A program made the translations under genes and the position numbers. Positions 1-7,549 of a stretch of DNA of 64,000 bases are shown here, piece after piece (the first letter of the stretch is position 1; each line of letters opens with the position of its first letter). Under the pieces are notes generated by a model, which was not told where the DNA came from, made no database searches, and saw only the letters and a program-made list of their open reading frames with translations. Origin of the DNA: Cognaticolwellia mytili (lineage in GTDB: Bacteria; Pseudomonadota; Gammaproteobacteria; Enterobacterales; Alteromonadaceae); the NCBI RefSeq assembly GCF_002104475.1, contig NZ_NBOF01000002.1, positions 868,001-932,000 on the forward strand, written 5' to 3'.

Positions 1-66
1 CAAGATACAATAGACAATATTGTGGCTCAATATAACGATACGAAAGCTTTGTATTTTAAAAAGTAA
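1..66 (+). CDS. C-terminal end of an unknown protein (cut by window start)
   Basis: An open frame runs from base 1 to a TAA at 64-66 and encodes 21 residues ending in YFKK. The start lies outside the window. It is followed by an inverted repeat that could end its transcription and it converges on the PGPGW gene. The fragment is too short to recognise a family, and it could be chance, though the hairpin placed after the stop supports a real gene end. Confidence 0.4.
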   Translation, partial: QDTIDNIVAQYNDTKALYFKK

Positions 67-93
67 ATTCAATTAAGTTCACACTTATCAGCC

Positions 94-123
94 TGGCATA
101 ACGAGTAATTATCCGTTATGCCA
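94..123. terminator. Hairpin between convergent genes, probable bidirectional terminator
   Basis: A perfect 10-bp inverted repeat, TGGCATAACG and its complement, surrounds a 10-nt loop. It sits between the plus-strand stop at 66 and the minus-strand stop at 172. There is no long T run on either side, so termination strength is uncertain. Confidence 0.5.
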
Positions 124-171
124 ACCCTTTCGACGACTATTTATTATCGACTAAGTAGTAGCAACTAAGTA

Positions 172-414
172 CTATGAACGTAGTTTTCTACTTAACCAAC
201 GTAAACTTTCATCAGCTTTAACTGCTGCTTGCCGAAAATAGCGCTGACTTATTTTCAGCCAACGTTTAGCCCAATCATATTCCATACTTAATAATGCTAA
301 CCCTAGAGGAATAAAGATAACCGCAGGGCCAGGCAGTAAAATAAATACCGTACCAATTAACAAGCATAAAGCCCCTAGTATGGTTCGCGCAGTTCGTTTT
401 ATATTATCTTGCAT
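172..414 (-). CDS. PGPGW-family small membrane protein
   Basis: This 80-residue protein has one hydrophobic hairpin (about residues 10-45) containing the LLPGPAVIFIPLGLALLSMEY stretch. That is the signature of the putative transmembrane PGPGW family, here in the form PGPAV. A basic amphipathic tail follows (KRWLKISQRYFR). It begins with ATG. The family has no established function and is usually an inner-membrane protein of 70-120 residues, so the length fits. The gene stands alone and converges on the gene fragment at the window start. Confidence 0.8.
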   Translation of the reverse strand: MQDNIKRTARTILGALCLLIGTVFILLPGPAVIFIPLGLALLSMEYDWAKRWLKISQRYFRQAAVKADESLRWLSRKLRS

Positions 415-448
415 GATCTACTCTTTTATTGCTGTTTTAATATTTATA

Positions 449-803
449 TTAATAGCAATTGTTATTCCAACTAAAATCTCCTTTATTTACAATGCAATAA
501 GCTGTAAATGATTTAGTTATTTTGACGGTAATGGTCAATTTCACTATTATTAAGTGCTTTATCTTAAGTACTTTTTCAAATTCGCCTTGTTGTCGACGCT
601 TGTCTTCAACGCAAGCAGCAAAAGTTTGTGTCGACTTCGGGCGCGCGAATTTTTTCTCGGGTTGATAATAGCTTAGCCAAGCTTGCAACTGATCTCCTTG
701 GTATTTGGCTCGTACAACAATCGACCTATTACTAACAAAAAGAGCTACTTTCTTATTAGTTTCAATTTTTTTCTTACTAATATTAATTTTACTCAAATAT
801 TTT
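449..803 (-). pseudogene. Out-of-frame C-terminal part of the exported lysine-rich protein
   Basis: This reading frame continues directly from the lysine-rich tail of the gene at 789-1052, one base out of step. It has protein-like composition (AKYQGDQLQAWLSYYQP, then FAACVEDKRRQQGEFEKV) but no credible start of its own. The ATGs in this frame lie inside the upstream gene. Removing one A from the A7 run near 800 on the minus strand joins the two frames into a protein of about 200 residues. Either the gene is broken by a one-base insertion, or the assembly has a homopolymer error, or expression needs slippage at the A-rich tract. The end at 449 is the TAA of this frame. Confidence 0.5.
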
Positions 804-1052
804 TTTAGCTTTTTTCTTTTTCTTGGATTTTTTCTTGAGCTTGCCATTTTCACAACGCCACCAGGTATCCCTAGCCTTATCTTCTCGTACGGATAAGCTG
901 TTACTACGTTTAAGCGAGTTTGATTGCCGTTGTTGAGCTTGAATATTATCGAGTTTTTCACGATAAGTCTGACATTGTTTTTTACCAGCGAACGCCGAAA
1001 AAGAAAACATCACTAGTAAAGTAAGAGTGCTAAAGCCTATTATCCATTTCAT
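789..1052 (-). CDS. Exported lysine-rich protein, N-terminal part (frameshifted gene)
   Basis: It begins with ATG and a clear signal peptide (about residues 1-22, ending AFA). A mature region follows with KKQCQTYREKLDNIQAQQRQ, two cysteines (in CQTYRE and WWRCENG) and a run of about 15 mostly lysine residues. The frame ends immediately after the lysine run, and a good-looking continuation lies in another frame down to 449. I do not recognise a named family. The two cysteines could pair in the periplasm. Translation as it stands gives 87 residues; the intact ancestor was probably about 200. Confidence 0.55.
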   Translation of the reverse strand: MKWIIGFSTLTLLVMFSFSAFAGKKQCQTYREKLDNIQAQQRQSNSLKRSNSLSVREDKARDTWWRCENGKLKKKSKKKKKAKKIFE

Positions 1053-1190
1053 CTGAGATCATCCATTGAATTCAGTGTGAATGAAAAAGTGTAGCCAATA
1101 TTGAATAAATTTCGAATTTTATTCCATCATTAGAATTAAGTGAGAAACATTCTATACTTGAATTTTTGCTTAGCCTTATCGGGAACACGG

Positions 1191-2132
1191 ATGTTTCAAT
1201 TAACAGTAACTCAAAACATACTGCTAATAATTTTACTTTTATTAGCGCTGCCGAGCCCGTGTGGGCAGCAAACCTCAAATAGTTCTTTAACGATACTCAA
1301 AACAACAGCCAAAGCAGAGCATAAAACCAATACAATTGGCGATAAAAATCCTGTTCAAACAAAACCAAAACTACAGCTTGCTCGCAATTACCGAAAAGAT
1401 ATCAAAATAGCGCATTATTGGGTAAGCGAAAAATTAGATGGTGTTAGAGGCTATTGGAATGGTCAAAACCTATTTACCCGCAGCGGTAACACCTTATCAC
1501 CTCCCCACTGGTTTACTAAAGATTGGCCTGATACCGTGATGGATGGTGAACTATGGAGTGCTAGAGGGGAGTTTGAGCAAATTAGCGCCTGCGTTAGAAC
1601 GGCTACCTCGGATGGGAAATGCTGGAAAAAACTCAAATTAATGATCTTTGATTTACCACAGAAAACCGTAAATTTTACCGAGCGAATAACGTTGATGAAA
1701 AAACTTGTCATGATTACACACTCGCCATACTTGAAAATGATAGAGCAACAAAAACTAGACAATAATATAAGTTTATATAAATTCCTAAACAAGGTTGTAG
1801 ACGGCAATGGCGAAGGCTTGATGTTGCACCTTGAATCAGCTCATTATCAAAGTGGTCGAAGCAAAAATATCTTAAAGCTGAAAATACACCAAGATGCTGA
1901 AGCGAAGGTGATTGCTCACATGCCAGGAAAAGGTAAATACAAAGGTTTGCTCGGTGCGATAAAAGTACGAACACCTGAAGGTATAGTTTTTAAAATAGGT
2001 AGCGGTTTTTCCGATAAAGAGCGTCAGCAACCACCAAAAATAGGCAGCCTAATAACCTATAAATACATTGGTAAAACACAACGAGGTGTGCCAAGATTTG
2101 CCAGCTTCTTACGCATTAAAAAACAACATTAA
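1191..2132 (+). CDS. Exported ATP-dependent DNA ligase (Lig E type)
   Basis: A minimal ATP-dependent DNA ligase that seals nicks using ATP. Motif I is EKLDGVRGYW with the adenylated lysine at residue 81. Motif III is MDGELW (Glu120), followed by MIFDLP (motif IIIa), GEGLMLH (motif IV, about 208) and LKLK (motif V, about 229). An OB-fold end follows. Residues 1-26 look like a signal peptide (hydrophobic LLIILLLLAL, then PSPCGQQ), so the enzyme probably works in the periplasm, as proposed for Lig E proteins. The ATG at 1191 is preferred. A GTG at 1140 would add 17 residues before the signal peptide. The length of 313 residues fits nucleotidyltransferase plus OB domains only. A link to DNA uptake is a published idea for the family and is not shown here. 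Confidence 0.85.
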   Translation: MFQLTVTQNILLIILLLLALPSPCGQQTSNSSLTILKTTAKAEHKTNTIGDKNPVQTKPKLQLARNYRKDIKIAHYWVSEKLDGVRGYWNGQNLFTRSGNTLSPPHWFTKDWPDTVMDGELWSARGEFEQISACVRTATSDGKCWKKLKLMIFDLPQKTVNFTERITLMKKLVMITHSPYLKMIEQQKLDNNISLYKFLNKVVDGNGEGLMLHLESAHYQSGRSKNILKLKIHQDAEAKVIAHMPGKGKYKGLLGAIKVRTPEGIVFKIGSGFSDKERQQPPKIGSLITYKYIGKTQRGVPRFASFLRIKKQH

Positions 2133-2149
2133 TAAGGCTTATATAAGTT

Positions 2150-2764
2150 ATGGAATTTCATTTGTGGTTATCACTAGTCGTGATTTGTATTTTAGGTGCT
2201 CTTTCTCCAGGACCTAGCTTAGCCTTAGTGATTAAAAACACCTTAAATGGTGGCGCTGCTCAAGGATATGCCACAGCAATTAGTCATGGTTTAGGCGTTG
2301 CTTTATACGCAGCGATTACTGCAACAGGTATCGGCCTGCTCATAGTCCAGTCTCCTATGCTATTTGATGCAATAAAATATAGCGGTGCAGCATTTCTTTT
2401 ATATTTAGGTGTAAAAGCCTTGATGAGTAAAAAGCAAAATATAGAGTTTGCAAATCAAAGTGATGCTATAAACCCAAGTATTAATGGTTGGCGCGATGGT
2501 TTTCTTATCGCCTTTTTAAACCCGAAATTGGCGATATTTTTTTTAGCATTATTCAGCCAATTTGTTGATGCTGATGCTGGCTGGCAGCAAAAGGCCATTA
2601 TGACCACAACGGTTGGTTTAATCGATATGATTTGGTATGTCGTTATCGCTTACGCAATGTCTCGTGGCCCTATTTTAGATAAATTAAAAGCCAACAGTCA
2701 TATTGTCGATAAAGTCACTGGTAGCTTCTTAATATTGCTTGCTGCGCGTGTGGTGATGAATTAA
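2150..2764 (+). CDS. LysE/RhtB-family amino acid exporter
   Basis: A 204-residue inner-membrane protein with about six hydrophobic segments. The family signature LGALSPGPSLALVIKNTLNGG lies near residues 15-35, and the second-half motif FLIAFLNPKLAIFFLALFSQF lies near 120-140. LysE/RhtB proteins export amino acids such as lysine, homoserine or threonine, or related small molecules. The substrate cannot be read from this sequence. It begins 17 bases after the ligase stop on the same strand and may be cotranscribed with it. A 14-bp hairpin ends the unit. Confidence 0.85.
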   Translation: MEFHLWLSLVVICILGALSPGPSLALVIKNTLNGGAAQGYATAISHGLGVALYAAITATGIGLLIVQSPMLFDAIKYSGAAFLLYLGVKALMSKKQNIEFANQSDAINPSINGWRDGFLIAFLNPKLAIFFLALFSQFVDADAGWQQKAIMTTTVGLIDMIWYVVIAYAMSRGPILDKLKANSHIVDKVTGSFLILLAARVVMN

Positions 2765-2793
2765 TACATTGGTAGCGCAAATAACATAACAAA

Positions 2794-2828
2794 TTTAACG
2801 CAATATAGAGCAACTATATTGCGTTAAA
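2794..2828. terminator. 14-bp perfect hairpin between convergent genes
   Basis: The arms TTTAACGCAATATA and its exact complement surround a 7-nt loop. It lies between the LysE-type exporter (plus) and the methyltransferase (minus). It probably ends transcription from both sides, although the T runs are short. Confidence 0.6.
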
Positions 2829-2857
2829 CTCATTCGGCCTTACCATAGGCAAACAAT

Positions 2858-3751
2858 TTATACGGTAGGCTTATAAACAAAATACAAACATTTCAAACCT
2901 TTACCCTGCTCGGCTTCTTTATACACTTCAGGCGCATCAAGCTTGTATTGAAAAACACAATCTGGACATTCATTAGCGACTTCATTCAATAAGAATGCTT
3001 CATCTAAGTCAGGTGAATTTAAGCAAAGTAATACATCACCATTTTCAGACATTAAGTCAGGTAAGCGTCGAATAATTTTTTTATAATCTCTTTCAATATC
3101 GACACTGCCTTTTTGAAATGACGGTGGATCGGAAATCAATAGTTGATACGGCCCATGCTTTTTAAGCCGACCATAAGACTTAAAAATATCAACACCTTCA
3201 AACTTTACTAATGTTAAATCTTGCTTATTTAGGCGATGGTTTTCGCGCCCTTTAGTTAACGAGCTTTTGCTCATATCAATATTAACAACTTTGCTTGCAC
3301 CACCGGCAATAGCGGCAACAGAAAATGCACAGGTATAAGAAAATAAGTTTAATACGCATCTTTTTTCGCTGCGCTGCTTCACCCATTCTCGGCCATTGCG
3401 CATATCTAAAAATAGACCAGAGTTTTGTGCCTTGCCTAGACTGATATGATATTTCAAACCATGTTCAAATGCGTGCAAATGGGTTATCTCTTCACCCCAT
3501 AATAATTCACAAGGGGCAAATTTACGGCAACGATATTGCACCTGAATAGACTGACATTTATCACTAAGCTTCCGCAAGGCTTCAACTTGCTCAGCCAGCC
3601 ATTGCGTTTCAACTTCTTGATACAAGGTGATTAGAATCACAGGCTCTAGCCAATCAACATTGACATGCGATAAATTAGGGTAGGCGTGACCTCGGCCATG
3701 GAATAGCCGTTGGCTTTGGGTGAAGTCGTGTGCTTTGATAAATTCAATCAT
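2858..3751 (-). CDS. SAM-dependent methyltransferase, RlmI/RlmK-like (COG1092)
   Basis: This 297-residue protein has a Rossmann-type methyltransferase domain. The SAM-binding motif I is VLNLFSYTCAFSVAA (about 133-147), the acidic residue of strand 2 is in NIDMS, and motif IV is ISDPPSFQKG (about 207-216), the DPP[SF] form typical of rRNA base methyltransferases. The N-terminal region has the QNSGLFLDMRNGREW stretch seen in COG1092 enzymes. It lacks a full PUA domain and is shorter than RlmI (about 396 residues), so the substrate may differ. rRNA cytosine methylation is a family-based guess. It begins with ATG and stands alone between two hairpins. Confidence 0.8.
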   Translation of the reverse strand: MIEFIKAHDFTQSQRLFHGRGHAYPNLSHVNVDWLEPVILITLYQEVETQWLAEQVEALRKLSDKCQSIQVQYRCRKFAPCELLWGEEITHLHAFEHGLKYHISLGKAQNSGLFLDMRNGREWVKQRSEKRCVLNLFSYTCAFSVAAIAGGASKVVNIDMSKSSLTKGRENHRLNKQDLTLVKFEGVDIFKSYGRLKKHGPYQLLISDPPSFQKGSVDIERDYKKIIRRLPDLMSENGDVLLCLNSPDLDEAFLLNEVANECPDCVFQYKLDAPEVYKEAEQGKGLKCLYFVYKPTV

Positions 3752-3772
3752 AATACAAACTGTATAACAAAA

Positions 3773-3807
3773 ATAAGGCCGGATAATAACAAATTATCCG
3801 GCCTTAT
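3773..3807 (-). terminator. Rho-independent terminator after the CHASE2/M48 operon
   Basis: A perfect 15-bp stem (ATAAGGCCGGATAAT and complement) with a 5-nt loop is followed on the minus strand by TTTTTGTT. It lies downstream of the M48 lipoprotein stop at 3924 and just upstream of the methyltransferase start, which separates the two transcripts. Confidence 0.75.
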
Positions 3808-3923
3808 GGGATTATTTAAAACTCTCCGTACATAGTCTGCCTTGTTGAGCTAGCTACAGTGACAAGCAATCATATTCGCTTTAAACATACTATTTAACAT
3901 CCCAATATCAACAGCAACTACAA

Positions 3924-5507
3924 TTAAGACTCTAGTTTGTTGAGAAAACTTTGGCATATTTTTTTCTTTGCTGAATAACCTAAACACTCATTGAACGCTT
4001 GCAGACCTTTTTCTGGTTTATCAATCTGATAGTATGCCGTTGCTTTTTCAATGATGAACAGTTCTTTATTTTTTAAGTTTTTTTCAGCTAATTCGATGTA
4101 ATCTATCGCGCTAGCGTACTTTTCCCCCTGCATCTTAGCTGCTATCACTTTTCCATAAAGCTCAGATGAAGCATATTCCCATCCATCGATAAGCTCTAAA
4201 TTCTTCTCTGCAATCGAGCCCTTTCCTTGACTCTGACGCAGGTTATACATAACTTCCCTAATTCCTGGTTGATTTCTAATATCTAAGTTAAGCATATCCT
4301 TAGCTACTCTGTTCGCTTGTTCCAACTCTCCCTCACTTACCAATTGATTCACCTGATATGCATAGCGATAGCCATCAAGTACTTTTTTATTTTCAGGTCG
4401 ATTAACAAATGACGCCCATACTTTTTTATTCACTCTTTTTTTCGAACTCTGTTTATGCTCTTGTCGGGCATAATTTCTCAGGTTTTTATCTCGATCAAGT
4501 GGGGACATGTGAGAGCGAGTAAAATATTCTCCAATAGCATCTATCCCCACATAAATTCCTCGCTTCATCGTATCATCTAATTGAGTCGATAATGCCTTTA
4601 CATCCATGTCATTCCAAGCTGTTTTTAAAGCTTCAGATTTTTCATTCCAAAAAGACGATAGAAGAGATTCTTGTTTTCCTTGGAAGTCTTCTAGCCTTTC
4701 TAAAGTGTCTCTACTTGCTCTAGCTGAATAGCCTAAAGATACAGCAAGATCCATCCCTAAAATATCTGCTTCATCTTCTTGATGCCGCCCCCATGCCGTA
4801 TTCCACACATTATTAGATAGTGAGTTGATCATGTACGAATAGACAGCTGCTTTGGTGATATTTTTTTGCCCATGTTTACTAGGTTGATAATCGAGAGAAA
4901 CTCTACTTCCACTGCGTACTATTTTTGTATCTTTCGCAATATTTGCAGCAACAACCGCATTAGTAAGTGTATCCACATTTTCTTTTTGTTCTTTAAAAGC
5001 TTGTGCTCTTTCATGGTGACGTAATAATAAGTGACTCAACTCATGAGAAAGTAATGTCGCAATTTCGTCTTCACTTTCTACATTTGCCAACATACTAATT
5101 GGAACATTTATCATTCCAAATGAATCCACTGAAGGGGCAAATGAGAAGCTATTAATGACTTGTACAGAAACCTTAACAGGCGTGCCAGGCCATTGCATCA
5201 CTAAATTATCAACAATTCTTTGCAAATAAGCAGTGATTTCAGGAGCATGTACAATACTATTCTTTCTTACTTCCTCTAGCGAAACTTCTGTACCAGAATA
5301 ACTAAGTACTGCACCAGTTCCTGTATAGTTATCTTCTCTAGTTTTAAATTCATTTAAATTCCTGTGATCTATATATTTTCCTTCTAATCCTTCATATAAA
5401 TTGTTACCAGCTAAATTTTTAATCGCTGCAGTTGCGCCCTCCAGTGATTTACAGCCACTAAGTAAAACACTGGATAAGACTAAGCCATACATAAGTATTT
5501 TATTCAT
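3924..5507 (-). CDS. M48-family metalloprotease lipoprotein with TPR-like tail
   Basis: A 527-residue zinc protease anchored as a lipoprotein. The signal peptide ends in the lipobox LLSGC (Cys19). Zinc ligands are His155 and His159 in HELSH, and Glu246 in the EADILGMDLA segment, all in the expected M48 arrangement. The C-terminal 170 residues are helical and TPR-like (EQANRVAKDMLN, ASAIDYIELAEKN, KGLQAFNECLGY), as in BepA-type periplasmic M48 proteins. ATG at 5507 is chosen because AAAGGA lies just upstream; a TTG at 5510 is also in frame. It is the last gene of an operon with the small exported protein and the CHASE2 protein. Envelope-protein quality control is the family role; the substrate is unknown. 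Confidence 0.85.
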   Translation of the reverse strand: MNKILMYGLVLSSVLLSGCKSLEGATAAIKNLAGNNLYEGLEGKYIDHRNLNEFKTREDNYTGTGAVLSYSGTEVSLEEVRKNSIVHAPEITAYLQRIVDNLVMQWPGTPVKVSVQVINSFSFAPSVDSFGMINVPISMLANVESEDEIATLLSHELSHLLLRHHERAQAFKEQKENVDTLTNAVVAANIAKDTKIVRSGSRVSLDYQPSKHGQKNITKAAVYSYMINSLSNNVWNTAWGRHQEDEADILGMDLAVSLGYSARASRDTLERLEDFQGKQESLLSSFWNEKSEALKTAWNDMDVKALSTQLDDTMKRGIYVGIDAIGEYFTRSHMSPLDRDKNLRNYARQEHKQSSKKRVNKKVWASFVNRPENKKVLDGYRYAYQVNQLVSEGELEQANRVAKDMLNLDIRNQPGIREVMYNLRQSQGKGSIAEKNLELIDGWEYASSELYGKVIAAKMQGEKYASAIDYIELAEKNLKNKELFIIEKATAYYQIDKPEKGLQAFNECLGYSAKKKICQSFLNKLES

Positions 5508-5511
5508 CAAA

Positions 5512-5880
5512 TTATCCTTTATTGCAGCTTTTACCGTAGCCTAAAGTACCCGCTTGCGTAGCATTATTTGCAGCATTGCTTGCAAGTTTTACACAAGGAA
5601 GCGCGACCACCTTTCCTTTATTAAGCTCCAAGTCAAAGGAATCAAACCAAAATTCAGTACCATCCTTATCTACAACCTTCACTAATTCATTTTCTTCATC
5701 GAAGAAAGTAACCGCAACTTCAGGAGCTGGAAGCTCTGCTACGGCAACATTCTTGATAAATTTTGCATTTTTATCTAATACAGGCATAGGGTCAGTTTGA
5801 TAACTTAATATTTTCAGAGAGTTCTCTGCTTCACATAAGCTCGCGAATGTTATCGCTAGAAATAAAAAGTATTTATTCAT
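5512..5880 (-). CDS. Small exported protein, possible SH3-like fold
   Basis: A 122-residue protein with a signal peptide (residues 1-18, ending LCEA). I do not recognise a named family. The middle part (ELVKVVDKDGTEFWFDSFDL, about 65-85) reads like a short beta-rich SH3-type repeat. Two cysteines near the C-terminus (in ALPCVKL and GKSCNKG) may form a disulfide. It shares one base with the stop of the upstream CHASE2 gene (TGATG), and its stop lies only a few bases before the M48 start. Translational coupling of all three is therefore likely. It may be a partner or regulator of the neighbouring protease, which is inference from gene order. Confidence 0.65.
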   Translation of the reverse strand: MNKYFLFLAITFASLCEAENSLKILSYQTDPMPVLDKNAKFIKNVAVAELPAPEVAVTFFDEENELVKVVDKDGTEFWFDSFDLELNKGKVVALPCVKLASNAANNATQAGTLGYGKSCNKG

Positions 5881-7292
5881 CAGGTTTTTTCCTCATTTAT
5901 TTTTTTATTATTCGTAATTCTTTGAATCTGCCTTTTTAAAAGGTTACTAATTCCTCTCAGCTTATTACTTGGTAAAAAGGATGCAGCAACTAAAAATAGA
6001 CCAATAAAATTAATGGTTTCATAATTTGTAAAAAAAAGAATAATTAGGGTGACGACTAAAAGTGTGATTAATACCATATTTAATGCTCTATGTGCATACG
6101 TAGCAGAAGCCACACTAGTATTTTGACTGTTCGTAACTTTATTTCCTTGCCCACATCCTATAAAGCTTTCCTTATTACCTCTCTCTATCATCCATCTAAA
6201 ATACATAATAAACATGACAAAGGTAATCTCCATAATTTCTAACCAGCTAATACTAGTAGCAAAAAATAATGGTGGCTCTCGAGTATATCGTTGGCCATAG
6301 GTAATCAAGTTATCAAGAGCCATAGCATGAAGATATACACCTGCTACTTGGCCATGAATTGGAGAGGAAATCAGATCTCTAGCCCCTTCAATTTTTGCAC
6401 CTAACAGTACTATTTTATTTCGAAATACATGCTCAAAGAGCTCTTTCGCTTCTTTGTCATTGGCTAGAAGTGACGACGCCATTACCGTCGTAGTATATGG
6501 GCATACTTGCCTAAATTTTGACTTGAGACGCCAAAAAATGTCTGATAAAGATAACTTTACAAGTAAGGAAGCATTTGATCCTTTAATTTCGCAATGGGTA
6601 TTTATCGTTAACGAGTTCTGAATTTCTGATAGTTTCAACCCCCACTGAAGAACCAGTGGTGACTGAAAGAACCTAGAATCAAATATACATTTTTCGGTTG
6701 CTTGGCAATAAACCTTATATAAAACAGCTGCCGCGGTATCTGTTCCATCAACAACAAACGGATAATTTTTCTCAAATCCTTGCCAAGAAACACTCGCCCA
6801 ACGAGAATATTGCTCAAAAGCTTTTGGTCTTTGGTTATGCTCATTTTCCACTTTTGCTAAGTAAATTGGGGTATTATTTCTCTTTTCATAACGCTCAAAT
6901 ATATTAACTATTCGCTGAACGCTATCTTTAGTTGTAGAACGATCATGGCTATATAAAAGGTCGATAAAAAGTGCATTTGGCTGATAATGTAATATGCGCT
7001 TAAATATTTTGGCTTGCTGATTGTAGGGTAGTGGCCAATAAGACTGTGTTGCTTTCAAGTATTCGTCATCTAGCAGAACCACGGTTACTTCTTTTTGTGC
7101 AGCTGAACTATAAAAAATTGATTGGATTCTATTAATGAAGCTTTTCGATGCATTATCGGAAGCTGACACTAACCCAAGAGGATCTAACAAGAAAAATGCA
7201 ACTAAAAAGATGATTTTTGCTGAGGACGAAAATCTGTCCAACAAGCGAAATAAATAGTACAAAAATCTCATTTTAGACTTACATTCCAACAT
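5880..7292 (-). CDS. CHASE2-domain membrane protein without an output domain
   Basis: A 470-residue protein with an N-terminal membrane segment (about 25-48) and a periplasmic CHASE2 sensor domain (about 65-335). The domain starts with VTVVLLDDEYLKATQSYWPL and ends with NKIVLLGAKIEGARDLISSP and GVYLHAMALDNL, which are the family hallmarks. Two or three further membrane segments follow (about 340-365 and 405-450), then a short basic cytoplasmic tail. CHASE2 proteins normally carry a kinase, cyclase or GGDEF domain after the membrane segments; here nothing follows. The first start is ATG at 7292, and an ATG at 7271 (MRFLYYLF) is an alternative. It is the first gene of the operon and overlaps the next by one base. 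Confidence 0.8.
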   Translation of the reverse strand: MLECKSKMRFLYYLFRLLDRFSSSAKIIFLVAFFLLDPLGLVSASDNASKSFINRIQSIFYSSAAQKEVTVVLLDDEYLKATQSYWPLPYNQQAKIFKRILHYQPNALFIDLLYSHDRSTTKDSVQRIVNIFERYEKRNNTPIYLAKVENEHNQRPKAFEQYSRWASVSWQGFEKNYPFVVDGTDTAAAVLYKVYCQATEKCIFDSRFFQSPLVLQWGLKLSEIQNSLTINTHCEIKGSNASLLVKLSLSDIFWRLKSKFRQVCPYTTTVMASSLLANDKEAKELFEHVFRNKIVLLGAKIEGARDLISSPIHGQVAGVYLHAMALDNLITYGQRYTREPPLFFATSISWLEIMEITFVMFIMYFRWMIERGNKESFIGCGQGNKVTNSQNTSVASATYAHRALNMVLITLLVVTLIILFFTNYETINFIGLFLVAASFLPSNKLRGISNLLKRQIQRITNNKKINEEKT

Positions 7293-7467
7293 CCATATTA
7301 GTGATTTTTATATTACAAGACATTGTTAAAGAAGGCAAAGGCTATTAATACTACATTATTTCCCTAAATTTATATTAAAAAAATCACAAAAAAAGTCGTA
7401 ATTTCACTAATGACGGATTTACCATTACAGAAGGTTTTTATTCATATATAAAAAATCATGAAATAAA

Positions 7468-7498
7468 AAGGTTGAATAAAAGTAAATCATCCAACCTT
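7468..7498 (-). terminator. Weak hairpin after the sodium symporter gene
   Basis: The arms AAGGTTG and CAACCTT (7 bp) have a 17-nt loop and are followed on the minus strand by TTTTTATTT. The position just after the symporter stop suits a terminator. The 7293-7467 region between it and the CHASE2 gene is very AT-rich and should hold the CHASE2 promoter; I see no convincing boxes. Confidence 0.4.
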
Positions 7499-7549
7499 AT
7501 TCATTCATATACTGCAGTAAAGCGATTCTAGATTTAAGTTGATATCAAC

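Noticed and set aside
449-961. 170-residue open frame as an independent gene
   Set aside because: Its first half lies inside the exported-protein gene in another frame and it has no ribosome-binding site; only the part after the lysine run looks coding.
2794-2828. Perfect inverted repeat as an attachment or recombination site
   Set aside because: It sits between convergent stops with no integrase or transposase nearby; a terminator explains it.
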